Of a DNA stretch of 43,179 nt, positions 1 through 6,953 are shown one piece after another. The stretch is from a virus: positions 1-43,179 of the IMG/VR virus record IMGVR_UViG_3300043357_000047. One strand, 5' to 3'. A model generated the notes under the pieces. It worked only from the letters and a program-made list of their open reading frames with translations. It was not told the DNA's origin and made no database searches. Made by a program: the position numbers and the translations under genes. Positions within the stretch are counted from its first letter, which is position 1; each line of letters opens with the position of its first letter.

Positions 1-35
1 ACGTCGGGCGATCGGGCGCGAAGCGCCCGTCGAGT
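1..35. repeat. Terminal repeat of the contig, left copy
   Basis: Bases 1-35 match 43145-43179 at 34 of 35 positions; the only difference is base 6 (G here, T at 43150). The polymerase reading frame continues exactly across this overlap. The simplest reading is assembly overlap of a circular or circularly permuted molecule. Within the repeat, GGGCGC and GCGCCC flank GAA, a small hairpin. Confidence 0.85.
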
Positions 36-2848
36 GGCGCCCCGGCTGGGATCTGCCGGGGCGCTTCCTCGAGGCGATGGCCGATGATGCCGTCGAGGTG
101 GTGGCGCACAACGCGGCATTTGAAAGATTGATGCTCGAATACATATTACACCCTCGTCATGAGTGGCCGCTCATACCACTGGACCGTTGGGTCTGCACGA
201 TGGCGCGCGCGCGCGCGCAGGCGCTGCCGGGCGCGCTTGACGGCGCGGCGAACGCCGCCGGCCTGGACGTCAAGAAGGACCAGACCGGCTACGCGTTGAT
301 GCTACGCATGTGCAGGCCGCGTTCATTCAACCCCGACGGGTCGCCCGTGTGGTGGGTCGACGAGGAGCGCATGTCGCGTCTGTCCGACTACTGCGCGATG
401 GATGTTAAGGTCGAGCGCGCGCTCTATCAGGCCACGGTGCCTCTGCCGGTGTCGGAGCTGGACGCGTGGGACATGACGGAGCGGATGAACGACCGAGGCG
501 TGCGCTTCGATCTTCCCTTCGTGCGCGCCGCGCGCGTGGTCGCCGAGGACACGCGACAACTGCTCGACGCGGAGATGACGGCGCTCACCAACGGCGCGGT
601 CAATCGCGCGTCTAAAGTCGAGGACCTGAAACGCTGGCTGCTCGGGCGCGACGTTGATATGTCGCCGCCGCCGGAGCTGCTGCGCGATCGTGGTCCGGTC
701 GCCAAAGTGTTGGATCCTCCCGCCGACGAGGAGCTGCTGCTGGACCTCGACGCCGAGGCCGAGGATGACGAGGAGGCCGAGGACGCGATGCCGGAGCTGC
801 GGCGCCGTGACGTCATCCGTTTGATCGCCGATCCCCGCGTCCAGGCGCTCGAGCGCAAAGTGCTCAAGGTGCGCCTCGAGGCGGGCAAGATCTCCGTCAA
901 GAAGCTGGACGCGATCGTCCATCGCGCGGACGCCCAAGGCGTCGTGCGCGGCCTGCTCGGCTACCACGGCGCCAATACGGGCCGCTATATTTCGATGGGG
1001 CTGCAGATCCAGAACTTCCCGCGTGACACCACGGACGATTGGGACGGCATGCGCGCTCTGCTCGACCTGGGCGCGGACGCCGTGGACGCCTTCGGCGGGC
1101 CGCCGCTCGATGTCATCTCGCGCATGCTGCGCGGTGCGATCATCCCGCGTGACGGTCATGAGATCGCAACAGGCGATTTCAGCTCGGTCGAAGCCGTGGG
1201 CGTGGCGTGGCTGGCCGGGCAGGATGACCTGCTCGAGGCGTTCCGCGCCAAACGTAAGATCTATGAGGAGATGGGCGCGCGGGTTTACGGCGTCCCAACG
1301 GCTTCGGTCGCACCAGACAGCAAAATTCGTTTCATAGGCAAAACGATAATCCTCGGTAGTGGCTACCAGATGGGGTGGTGGAAGTTCCGCGAAACGTGTC
1401 TGATTCAGGGCGGTGTCCTGCTGACGCCGGAAGAGGCCGATCACGCCATCAAGAGCTATCGCGAGACCTATCCCAACATCCCCGCGCTGTGGTCGGACAT
1501 GCAGCGCGCGGCGGTCGAGGCGGTTAAACACGCCGGCACGGTTACGACAGCCGCCGGGGGCAGGATCAGATTCAAGCAGGACACGCACTGGCTGCGGATG
1601 CGCCTGCCGTCGGGTCGTTTCATTTGGTATAATCGTCCGTTGCTGGAAGACGACCAGTATGGCCGCGCGCGCGTAACCTACATGGCGGTCAACCAGAAGA
1701 CGCGGAAGTGGGAGCGCCAGAGCACCTACGGCGGTCGTCTGGTTGAGAACTGTTTGAGTGCCGGAACAATAATCCTGACCGATCACGGATGGCGGGCGAT
1801 CGAAACCGTGCGCCTCTCCGACCGGCTCTGGGATGGCGAGGCGTGGGTGTGCCATGCCGGGTTGATTGCCAAAGGCGAGCAAGACATCCTTGAGGTCGAT
1901 GGTGTTGGAATGACGCCTGACCATGAGGTGCTGACAACAAGGGGGTGGAGCGATGGGGCGTCCTGCGACGGATTGGACAGGGCGGCGTGTCGGTTTCCAG
2001 ACGGTGTTGTCTCGCTCTGGCAGCACGAAGCAGAGCAAGGCGGTGTGGCTGGTCCGTTGCGATTGCGGGTCCGAACGGCGAGTCGAGGCAGCCGATCTCC
2101 ACAAGGGATCGAAGTCCTGTGGCTGCCAGAAGAACGCTCTGATTTCAGCGCGCAACAGGACACACGGTATGTCGAAGCACCCGGCCTTCGCGGTCTGGCG
2201 CTCCATGCTGGACCGCTGCCGGTTGCCGACGCACCAGGCATGGCGGAACTACGGCGGGCGGGGGATCACGGTCTGCCCGGAGTGGCAGACAAGTTTCGAA
2301 GCGTTCTGGGCCGACATGGGTCCGACGTATCAAACAGGGCTGACCCTGGAGCACATCGACAACATGCGGGGGTATTCGCCAGCGAACTGTGCCTGGGTCA
2401 CACGCAAGGTGAACTCACGCAACACTCGGTGCTCGCGGTTAATCGACACACCATGGGGCCGGATGACAGTAGCCGAAGCGGCGGAACGGAGCGGCATCAA
2501 CGTGTCAACATTGCACCGCCGTCTAAGGGTTGGCGCCGACCTGTTTTCGATGTTCTCGACGCCGGACCTCGGCACCGTTTTGTCGTCGCGGGTGCCACCG
2601 GCCCGTTGATCGTCCACAACTGCGTCCAGGGCCTGTGCCGCGATCTGCTGGTCCACGCCACGCACACGCTCGAGCTGGCGGGCTACAACCCGATCACGCT
2701 CGTGCATGACGAAATCATCGCTGAACCGGAACGCGGCCACGGCTCCATCGAGGAGATGTGCGAGCTGATGTCCGAAGTGCCGCCGTGGGCGGCGGGGTTC
2801 GCGTTGAGCGCGAAGGGGGCGCGCGGCGTGCGTTACCAGAAAACCTAG
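2..2848 (+). CDS. Family A DNA polymerase with intein (main part)
   Basis: Replicative phage DNA polymerase of the Pol I (family A) type; the N-terminus is at 43032-43179. Joined numbering: exonuclease motif II near residues 71-79 (VVAHNAAFE), exonuclease motif III near residue 172 (YCAMD), polymerase motif A at Asp430 (DFSSVE), motif B with Lys485 ([12 protein letters not shown]), and motif C His940-Asp941-Glu942 (VHDE). An intein occupies residues 622-911, between motif B and motif C, and must be spliced out to join RLVEN to [10 protein letters not shown]. The mature polymerase would be about 696 residues. A first ATG at 77 is internal and not the true start. The gene follows DUF2800 and DUF2815 genes, a common phage replication set. 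Confidence 0.93.
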   Translation, partial: RRAIGREAPVEWRPGWDLPGRFLEAMADDAVEVVAHNAAFERLMLEYILHPRHEWPLIPLDRWVCTMARARAQALPGALDGAANAAGLDVKKDQTGYALMLRMCRPRSFNPDGSPVWWVDEERMSRLSDYCAMDVKVERALYQATVPLPVSELDAWDMTERMNDRGVRFDLPFVRAARVVAEDTRQLLDAEMTALTNGAVNRASKVEDLKRWLLGRDVDMSPPPELLRDRGPVAKVLDPPADEELLLDLDAEAEDDEEAEDAMPELRRRDVIRLIADPRVQALERKVLKVRLEAGKISVKKLDAIVHRADAQGVVRGLLGYHGANTGRYISMGLQIQNFPRDTTDDWDGMRALLDLGADAVDAFGGPPLDVISRMLRGAIIPRDGHEIATGDFSSVEAVGVAWLAGQDDLLEAFRAKRKIYEEMGARVYGVPTASVAPDSKIRFIGKTIILGSGYQMGWWKFRETCLIQGGVLLTPEEADHAIKSYRETYPNIPALWSDMQRAAVEAVKHAGTVTTAAGGRIRFKQDTHWLRMRLPSGRFIWYNRPLLEDDQYGRARVTYMAVNQKTRKWERQSTYGGRLVENCLSAGTIILTDHGWRAIETVRLSDRLWDGEAWVCHAGLIAKGEQDILEVDGVGMTPDHEVLTTRGWSDGASCDGLDRAACRFPDGVVSLWQHEAEQGGVAGPLRLRVRTASRGSRSPQGIEVLWLPEERSDFSAQQDTRYVEAPGLRGLALHAGPLPVADAPGMAELRRAGDHGLPGVADKFRSVLGRHGSDVSNRADPGAHRQHAGVFASELCLGHTQGELTQHSVLAVNRHTMGPDDSSRSGGTERHQRVNIAPPSKGWRRPVFDVLDAGPRHRFVVAGATGPLIVHNCVQGLCRDLLVHATHTLELAGYNPITLVHDEIIAEPERGHGSIEEMCELMSEVPPWAAGFALSAKGARGVRYQKT
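1940..1950 (+). promoter_or_regulatory. Ribosome-binding site of the nested endonuclease
   Basis: AGGGGGTGGAG precedes ATG 1953. AGGGGG ends seven bases before the start, good Shine-Dalgarno spacing. This supports translation of the endonuclease as a separate protein rather than by frameshifting from the intein. Confidence 0.6.
1953..2609 (+). CDS. HNH homing endonuclease encoded out of frame inside the intein
   Basis: A 218-residue protein in the frame +1 relative to the polymerase. It has the full layout of free-standing phage HNH endonucleases. The N-terminus is [12 protein letters not shown], followed by a CxC...CGC zinc-binding module (RCDCGSE, SKSCGCQ). Next come [32 protein letters not shown], and the HNH core LEHIDN...[12 protein letters not shown]. 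The C-terminus has a NUMOD-like helix-turn-helix ([20 protein letters not shown]). ATG 1953 is the natural family start and has AGGGGG seven bases upstream. The last ~25 residues run out of frame through intein block F, and the stop TGA 2607-2609 lies in block G. Likely role: cleaving intein-less polymerase alleles to drive homing; this is inferred. Confidence 0.88.
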   Translation: MGRPATDWTGRRVGFQTVLSRSGSTKQSKAVWLVRCDCGSERRVEAADLHKGSKSCGCQKNALISARNRTHGMSKHPAFAVWRSMLDRCRLPTHQAWRNYGGRGITVCPEWQTSFEAFWADMGPTYQTGLTLEHIDNMRGYSPANCAWVTRKVNSRNTRCSRLIDTPWGRMTVAEAAERSGINVSTLHRRLRVGADLFSMFSTPDLGTVLSSRVPPAR

Positions 2849-2859
2849 AGGGGATTGTC

Positions 2860-3165
2860 ATGGAAGAGAACCAGAACAGCAACGGCTTACACTTTGGCGC
2901 GGTGAGGGCTGGTGGTGGCGCGAACGCACCGCACGCGGCCTGGGACATCGTGCTGCACGAGCCAGGTCGGAGCGATCGCGTGCTGGCGCGCGGCGCGCGC
3001 TGGCCCGACGCGGATGTCATCGTCAAAGCGTTGAACCGCGAAATCAACCATCGGGGAGGGGCTGGTGTTTCGCACCGGGCGATCAGGTTCACGGGTGACT
3101 GGGGTGAACCGCTGTTACACCCCGAGGCGCTTCGCATGTTCAGACCCTGGAACGCCGTGAAATGA
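2860..3165 (+). CDS. Conserved-looking small phage protein (101 aa)
   Basis: No family recognised. The start ATG 2860 follows AGAGGGG by six bases, 11 bases after the polymerase stop, so it belongs to the same operon. The protein ([13 protein letters not shown]...) has a central [18 protein letters not shown] segment and ends in RPWNAVK. It is soluble, with no membrane segment. The gene overlaps the next one by four bases (ATGA), which suggests translational coupling. Probably an accessory of replication; function unknown. Confidence 0.7.
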   Translation: MEENQNSNGLHFGAVRAGGGANAPHAAWDIVLHEPGRSDRVLARGARWPDADVIVKALNREINHRGGAGVSHRAIRFTGDWGEPLLHPEALRMFRPWNAVK

Positions 3166-3386
3166 GTGATGCTCCGATGAAGCCGCTCCATCCCTCGGTG
3201 ACGCTGGAGCGGGTGCGGGCGGCGGTCGAGCGTGCCGCCCTGTCCCTGGACAATCCCGGCTTCTGCGCGGCCTGCGGCGCCGATGCGGACGGCTGTGAGC
3301 CGGATATGCTGAACGGCCCCTGCGAGGCCTGCGGCGAGCTGGCGGTGTGGAGCGCCTCGGAACTGCTGTTTCACATGGCGATCTGA
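3162..3386 (+). CDS. Small zinc-ribbon-like protein (74 aa)
   Basis: A 74-residue protein with two CxxC knuckles (FCAACGAD and GPCEACGE) about 20 residues apart, which together could bind one zinc ion. It starts at ATG 3162, overlapping the preceding stop (ATGA). It ends at TGA 3384-3386, which overlaps the next ATG (TGATG). Function unknown. Confidence 0.72.
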   Translation: MSDAPMKPLHPSVTLERVRAAVERAALSLDNPGFCAACGADADGCEPDMLNGPCEACGELAVWSASELLFHMAI

Positions 3387-3502
3387 TGGCCGCGACGGAT
3401 CACAGCCTCAACCGGCGGCCCCGGGCGCTCCAGGCGGCCTTCGTGATCGCGCGGGATCTGGAGGGCTTGCCGGTCGTCGGCGCGTTGAACATGAACAACT
3501 GA
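3386..3502 (+). CDS. Very small coupled gene (38 aa)
   Basis: A 38-codon reading frame from ATG 3386 to TGA 3502, starting [19 protein letters not shown] and ending GALNMNN. It has no recognisable domain. The case for it is architecture: its ATG overlaps the upstream stop and its stop overlaps the downstream ATG, both as TGATG, so it fills the 115-base gap exactly and couples its neighbours. Confidence 0.6.
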   Translation: MAATDHSLNRRPRALQAAFVIARDLEGLPVVGALNMNN

Positions 3503-3777
3503 TGCCCGGCAGGTTCATCCCGCCTCCGGTGCGCGCCGCCGACATGGCCCGGGTCTGCCGGGCGCTGGCCGCCGACATGCGCCGCGAGGCCGCGCGCGGC
3601 CTGCCGTCGATCGGTCTGGCCTTCGATGGTCATTTGCCCTACGGCCAGCGGCCCATGATCAGCCGCGCCGAGGCCGCCGCCAGCATCGAGCGGCAGGCAG
3701 AGAGGTGGGAGGAAGAATTGAGGACGGGGGTGTGCAATGTGGTCGACCGGGTCAAGCTGGGGGAACCGGTCTGGTAG
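3502..3777 (+). CDS. Hypothetical protein, last gene of the early operon (91 aa)
   Basis: A 91-residue basic, largely helical protein (MPGRFIPPPVRAADMARVCR...), with an Ala/Glu-rich C-terminal half (SRAEAAASIERQAERWEEEL). The start is ATG 3502, coupled to the previous stop. Its 3' end overlaps the convergent minus-strand gene at 3752 by 26 bases, marking the end of the plus-strand operon. No family recognised. Confidence 0.65.
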   Translation: MPGRFIPPPVRAADMARVCRALAADMRREAARGLPSIGLAFDGHLPYGQRPMISRAEAAASIERQAERWEEELRTGVCNVVDRVKLGEPVW

Positions 3778-4072
3778 CTCGATCTATTTTGTCAGTGATC
3801 TGGAAAACCAACTCAATTTGGCGTCGCGAGGCGGCGCCATGGCACATGGTCGACCGCAGCATGTCCCAGATGTTACTGAGAAAACCATACTCCCAGCTGT
3901 TCAGCCTCCAGAAGTCTCCCTGGTAAGACTCTATATGGCTTTTCAGCGCGGCCATGGAGCGTTCACGAAACAGTTTTTCATCAGGGGTCAGGTTGGCATA
4001 GGGCGTGGTTTTACGCGCACCACCAGGGATGCACAGTATTTCCCTCTCTGCCTTTGTGAGGGACCGCATCAT
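3752..4072 (-). CDS. Rep-associated hypothetical protein (106 aa)
   Basis: A 106-residue protein (MMRSLTKAEREILCIPGGARKT...) without a family I can name. It is mixed helical with several Trp residues (WRLNSWEYGFLSNIWDML). Start ATG 4072 overlaps the stop of the replication initiator gene, so the two form a two-gene unit. Its position and coupling suggest a job in replication or copy control; that is inference. Its base composition is less GC-rich than the virion genes. Confidence 0.65.
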   Translation of the reverse strand: MMRSLTKAEREILCIPGGARKTTPYANLTPDEKLFRERSMAALKSHIESYQGDFWRLNSWEYGFLSNIWDMLRSTMCHGAASRRQIELVFQITDKIDRATRPVPPA

Positions 4073-4665
4073 CCGCCCTCCAGTTCAATCAAGGAGAGTT
4101 GATCTGTTACCGCCTGCCGCTTCCCACGCCGGGCGGGTCTGCGACGATAAGCTTTCACGAATGCGAGACGGTCCCCGTTGAACATATACCGGATATTGAT
4201 GAAGAACACGCCTGGAACAGGACTGCGGAACAGGAATTGCTTTCGCAGCAATTCAAACATCCCCCTGTGATAGGTTCGTTCGTTTAATCCTGGGATTGTT
4301 TCTTGTAGTAACAACAAACTCAGACCGATCGTGTCGCTGTTCGGCTTCGCACTGATCTCCTGATATACGGCGGCGAAGAGGGTCAGCCCGGCCTTGCCCA
4401 GGCCAGTGGCTTGTTTCACGCCGTGCAGGAACAATTTCACGAACCGCTCCGCGTCAACCTCCTCCCATTCGTAGACGATCGCCGATCCGCGCCCGAGTAT
4501 CTCGCCCTCGTCGGGGTCGATAAGGAGCCCTTTTCGCTCATCTCCCAGGCGCCGTTTCTTGCCTCGGGCGGACACGCCCCCGGCCACGCTAGGGTTTTGT
4601 TTGTAGACGGGAAAACCCCTTCTGATAGCTAAAACGTTCGTGTCCTTGTCGTCTATTTCGGTCAT
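4069..4665 (-). CDS. Plasmid-type replication initiator, RepA/RepL-like winged helix
   Basis: A 198-residue protein. The central part (residues 74-175) has the pattern of plasmid Rep winged-helix proteins: FVKLFLHGVKQATGLGKAG, then helices ending in the recognition region NERTYHRGMFELLRKQFL. A wing-like strand follows (PGVFFINIRYMFNGDRLAFV). The charged N-terminus contains DPDEGEILG, reminiscent of the ETGEV segment of RepL-like initiators. It would bind iterons in the origin and recruit host replication proteins. The upstream intergenic region carries 11-bp repeats in both orientations and DnaA-box-like sites. The family assignment rests on remembered patterns; a MarR-like regulator is the main alternative. 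Confidence 0.65.
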   Translation of the reverse strand: MTEIDDKDTNVLAIRRGFPVYKQNPSVAGGVSARGKKRRLGDERKGLLIDPDEGEILGRGSAIVYEWEEVDAERFVKLFLHGVKQATGLGKAGLTLFAAVYQEISAKPNSDTIGLSLLLLQETIPGLNERTYHRGMFELLRKQFLFRSPVPGVFFINIRYMFNGDRLAFVKAYRRRPARRGKRQAVTDQLSLIELEGG

Positions 4666-4710
4666 TTACGCCTGCCTGTTTTGTCTGTAGTCGGCAGGCG
4701 GTTTAGCGCG

Positions 4711-4789
4711 GGTTCAGACAGAAATACAGGTTGTTTTTGTCAGTGTCTCCACGAGATCTGTCTGAACCTGGGCCGAAACTGTCTGGACC
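4711..4789. repeat. Iteron-like 11-bp repeats upstream of rep
   Basis: GGTTCAGACAG at 4711-4721 is the exact reverse complement of CTGTCTGAACC at 4758-4768. A third copy, CTGTCTGGACC (one mismatch), lies at 4779-4789. The two direct copies are 21 bp apart, two helical turns, so a protein could bind both on one DNA face. They lie 46-124 bp upstream of the rep start, fitting autoregulation and origin binding by Rep. Confidence 0.65.
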
Positions 4790-4852
4790 CCCCTAGCAAT
4801 ATCAACAACTTAGGGTGTTTTGCTTCTTAGAATCCATACCCGGATGCGCGAG

Positions 4853-4955
4853 TTATCCATGCCCGCCTAGCGACCAGCGATGAGTCAGGCGACGGCGTGG
4901 TGTGGGTAACTCGGACGTCCCGAAGAACCCGAAACGCGCGCGGCCTTGTGGGTAA
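4853..4955. repeat. DnaA-box-like sites
   Basis: TGTGGGTAA occurs at 4901-4909 and 4947-4955, each one mismatch from the DnaA box in reverse orientation (TGTGGATAA), 46 bp apart. TTATCCATG at 4853-4861 matches TTATCCACA at seven of nine. Clustering next to a rep gene is suggestive; single matches alone would mean little. Confidence 0.4.
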
Positions 4956-5044
4956 GTCCGTGTCTGGAGAAGAAAGATTGCTCGGGAAGGGGTGCGTGCT
5001 GTCAGGTCAGCGCCACCAGGTCCCGCCATGGCAACGTCATGAGA

Positions 5045-5215
5045 CTAACCCTGGATCACGAAGCCGAAGACCCGCCAACCAAGCAGGAACAGCAGAACCA
5101 CGAACACCCAGCCGTTGTAGTTCGCCCAATAAGGCGAGCCGCCCGGCGTGCGCCCCCAGGCCCCGAAAATGATCGCGATGACGAATATTACCCAGAACAG
5201 CAGACCGAGGGTCAT
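5045..5215 (-). CDS. Small two-helix membrane protein (56 aa)
   Basis: A 56-residue protein beginning MTLGLLFWVIFVIAIIFGAW, with a second hydrophobic helix GWVFVVLLFLLGWRVFGFVI. The two helices are joined by a short loop with GGSPYW. Proteins of this form, ending LLGW.VFG..I.G, are common next to tail and ejection genes of podoviruses. Start ATG 5215 is preceded by GGGAG at eight bases; an alternative ATG lies at 5230. It probably sits in the inner membrane late in infection. Function unknown. Confidence 0.7.
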   Translation of the reverse strand: MTLGLLFWVIFVIAIIFGAWGRTPGGSPYWANYNGWVFVVLLFLLGWRVFGFVIQG

Positions 5216-5234
5216 GGCTGTCGCTCCCATTCTC

Positions 5235-6950
5235 TCATTGTGGTTGGAATCTCGGGTCGTCGATGGGGGCGACACGCGGCCCGGGCCCTGGAGGGGCCCC
5301 CAGCAGGCCGGGGAGCTGCGCCCCGCCGATCCCCGCCAGCGTGCCGCGCGTGACCTGTGGGGCCACTCCAGCCGCCGCCTGGTTGGTTAGATACGCCCGG
5401 CCCACGTTGGAGCGCGCCAGGGCCTGGATGACCGAGGGCAGGGCGAGGGCGCCGCCGCCCAGCAGGGCCCGCTGCGCGAGGTTGCCCCCGGCGAGGCCGC
5501 CGCCCAGCACCGCGCCACCTTGCAGCAGCTGCGTCATGGCGCTCCGCATCGACGTGCCGCTGTTCGGGATCGGGTCCTGGATGAAGGTCCGGCCAACGCG
5601 CGCGACGTCGTTCAGGTCGCCCCGGCCCCTGGCGTAGGCCTCGTTGTCACCGGCCAGGACGGTGGACAAACGCGTGGCCGGGATGTGTCCCGCCGCCGTG
5701 GCCGCGCTTGGGGCGTTGATCGCCTCGCGGATGATCATGCCGTTGGCGTATTGCCGCCGGAACGTGGCCAGCGCCTGGGCGTCCTCGGGCGACAGGGAGG
5801 CCTCCATGCCGTCGCGGAGCGCCTCCTGGAGGCGGCCCAGGTGCAGCCGCACCTCACCGCTGTCCACGGAGCGGATAGTCCGCGACAGTTCGGAATCCAG
5901 CGCCTGAAACGCCGGGCCCTCGACGTGCAGCCCGCCCTGCCCGTCGGGCCGGATCTTGGCGATGAAGTCGTCGACCCTGTTCCGCACCTGATGCGCGACA
6001 TTCCCGGGCAGATCGCGCGCGGCGTTGTTGGCCACCGCCGTGACGGCCTGCATCGAGGGCGCGTCGACCCGGAAATTGTTGGCGCCGTAGATGTTCCCCA
6101 TGCCCTGCCCGGCCCGCGCCAGGGCGGCATTGACCACGTCCGGCGTGGCGAGGTTCTCGCCGGTCTCCCCGGCGCGCAGCAGGGCCGCCCGGTTGAACGC
6201 GATCCGCTGCGCCTCCTCGTCCGCGTGCGCCGTGCCGGACGTCAGCGGCAAATCCTTGAACACCGAGTCCATGGTCCGCATCGGCCTGCTGCCGGACAGC
6301 TGGCCGGGCGTGAGCTGGATGCCCTCCCTGGTCGCGACCCCGGCGAGGCGGGCCTGCTCCGGGTTGAGCTGGCTGGCGCCCGGGGAGACCACGCCGCGCG
6401 CCGCGCCCGCCCCGAAGGGCACCAGCATGCTTGCCCCGAGGCCGACCAGCGGGCTGCCGGAGGCCTGCGTGGCGCTGCCGCCGGCAGCCCCGGCGATGGC
6501 CTGGGTGACCGGGTTCTCGGCGAGCTGCCCGGCGACACCGCCCACGACGCCGCCGAGGCGGGCGGCACCCGTCGCCGGCACGACCATCGACAGGGCGTCA
6601 CCGGCGCCGTGCCCGGCGGCGTAGAGGTTGCGCTCGGTCGGCGTGTCCGGCGTCAGCTTGCCGTAGATCGCGTCCCCGACGGCGTTGAGGCCGCCCTGTG
6701 CCCACTTCGTGTATTGGCCGGGGGCCGATGACGGCAGGCCGACGGCGCGCATGCCGGCGCCGATCGCGTCGGGGACGGCGCCGATCACCGATCCGATCGC
6801 GTCGTTGACGCCTGTCCCCACGGCGCGGACGTCGCGGTTGAGCACCTCGCCCGGCGTGCGGGCGTTGATGCGCGCGACCTCGTCGGCCTCGGCGGCGCGC
6901 TTGCGCTGCTGTTCGAACTCAGCGGCGATCGGATCGACGTCGTCCGCCAT
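5235..6950 (-). CDS. Putative DNA ejection / internal virion protein (571 aa)
   Basis: A 571-residue protein with long Ala/Gly-rich stretches (about residues 110-190 and 470-520) of the kind seen in membrane-interacting podovirus ejection proteins. The centre (residues 250-440) is soluble and helical, with DSELSRTIRSVDSGEVRLHLGRLQ. The C-terminus is Pro/Gly-rich. Start ATG 6950 lies four bases past the stop of the preceding gene. By position next to the virion lysozyme gene it would be packaged inside the capsid and ejected with the DNA. Assignment is from context and composition. Confidence 0.6.
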   Translation of the reverse strand: MADDVDPIAAEFEQQRKRAAEADEVARINARTPGEVLNRDVRAVGTGVNDAIGSVIGAVPDAIGAGMRAVGLPSSAPGQYTKWAQGGLNAVGDAIYGKLTPDTPTERNLYAAGHGAGDALSMVVPATGAARLGGVVGGVAGQLAENPVTQAIAGAAGGSATQASGSPLVGLGASMLVPFGAGAARGVVSPGASQLNPEQARLAGVATREGIQLTPGQLSGSRPMRTMDSVFKDLPLTSGTAHADEEAQRIAFNRAALLRAGETGENLATPDVVNAALARAGQGMGNIYGANNFRVDAPSMQAVTAVANNAARDLPGNVAHQVRNRVDDFIAKIRPDGQGGLHVEGPAFQALDSELSRTIRSVDSGEVRLHLGRLQEALRDGMEASLSPEDAQALATFRRQYANGMIIREAINAPSAATAAGHIPATRLSTVLAGDNEAYARGRGDLNDVARVGRTFIQDPIPNSGTSMRSAMTQLLQGGAVLGGGLAGGNLAQRALLGGGALALPSVIQALARSNVGRAYLTNQAAAGVAPQVTRGTLAGIGGAQLPGLLGAPPGPGPRVAPIDDPRFQPQ

Positions 6951-6953
6951 GAC

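Larger units (their letters stand above)
1751..2620 (+). other. Intein in DNA polymerase A (290 residues)
   Basis: A protein-splicing Hint domain is visible in the polymerase frame. Cys1 is at 1751-1753, and block A reads [14 protein letters not shown]. Block B is [10 protein letters not shown], with the conserved Thr-x-x-His. Block F is [17 protein letters not shown], and block G ends in the canonical His-Asn at 2615-2620 followed by Cys+1 of the C-extein. This is the class 1 layout. Residues between roughly 1950 and 2535 do not look like a LAGLIDADG or HNH domain in this frame; they look like an open but meaningless linker. In the +1 frame the same DNA encodes a complete HNH endonuclease. 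The intein sits 28 residues before the catalytic HDE motif. Confidence 0.9.
4666..5044. other. Candidate replication origin (non-coding, about 380 bp)
   Basis: This gap between the rep gene and the next gene holds no convincing gene. It contains 11-bp repeats near the rep start, a relatively AT-rich stretch at about 4797-4846, one TTATCCATG and two TGTGGGTAA sites. That is the usual equipment of an iteron plasmid origin: initiator sites, an AT-rich unwinding element and DnaA boxes. It must also contain the rep promoter. Origin function is inferred. Confidence 0.5.

Noticed and set aside
1-35. Direct terminal repeat used for packaging, as in T7
   Set aside because: At 35 bp with a mismatch, and lying inside the polymerase gene, it is better explained as assembly overlap of a circular molecule.
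323-2206. A 627-codon minus-strand open frame opposite the polymerase
   Set aside because: High GC keeps antisense frames open. It lacks a ribosome-binding site or any domain, and the plus strand encodes clear polymerase motifs.
1953-2609. Frameshifted (dead) intein endonuclease caused by a sequencing error
   Set aside because: The nuclease begins at the natural family Met with its own ribosome-binding site. The intein frame is uninterrupted on both sides and throughout, so two compensating errors would be needed. Still worth checking with reads.
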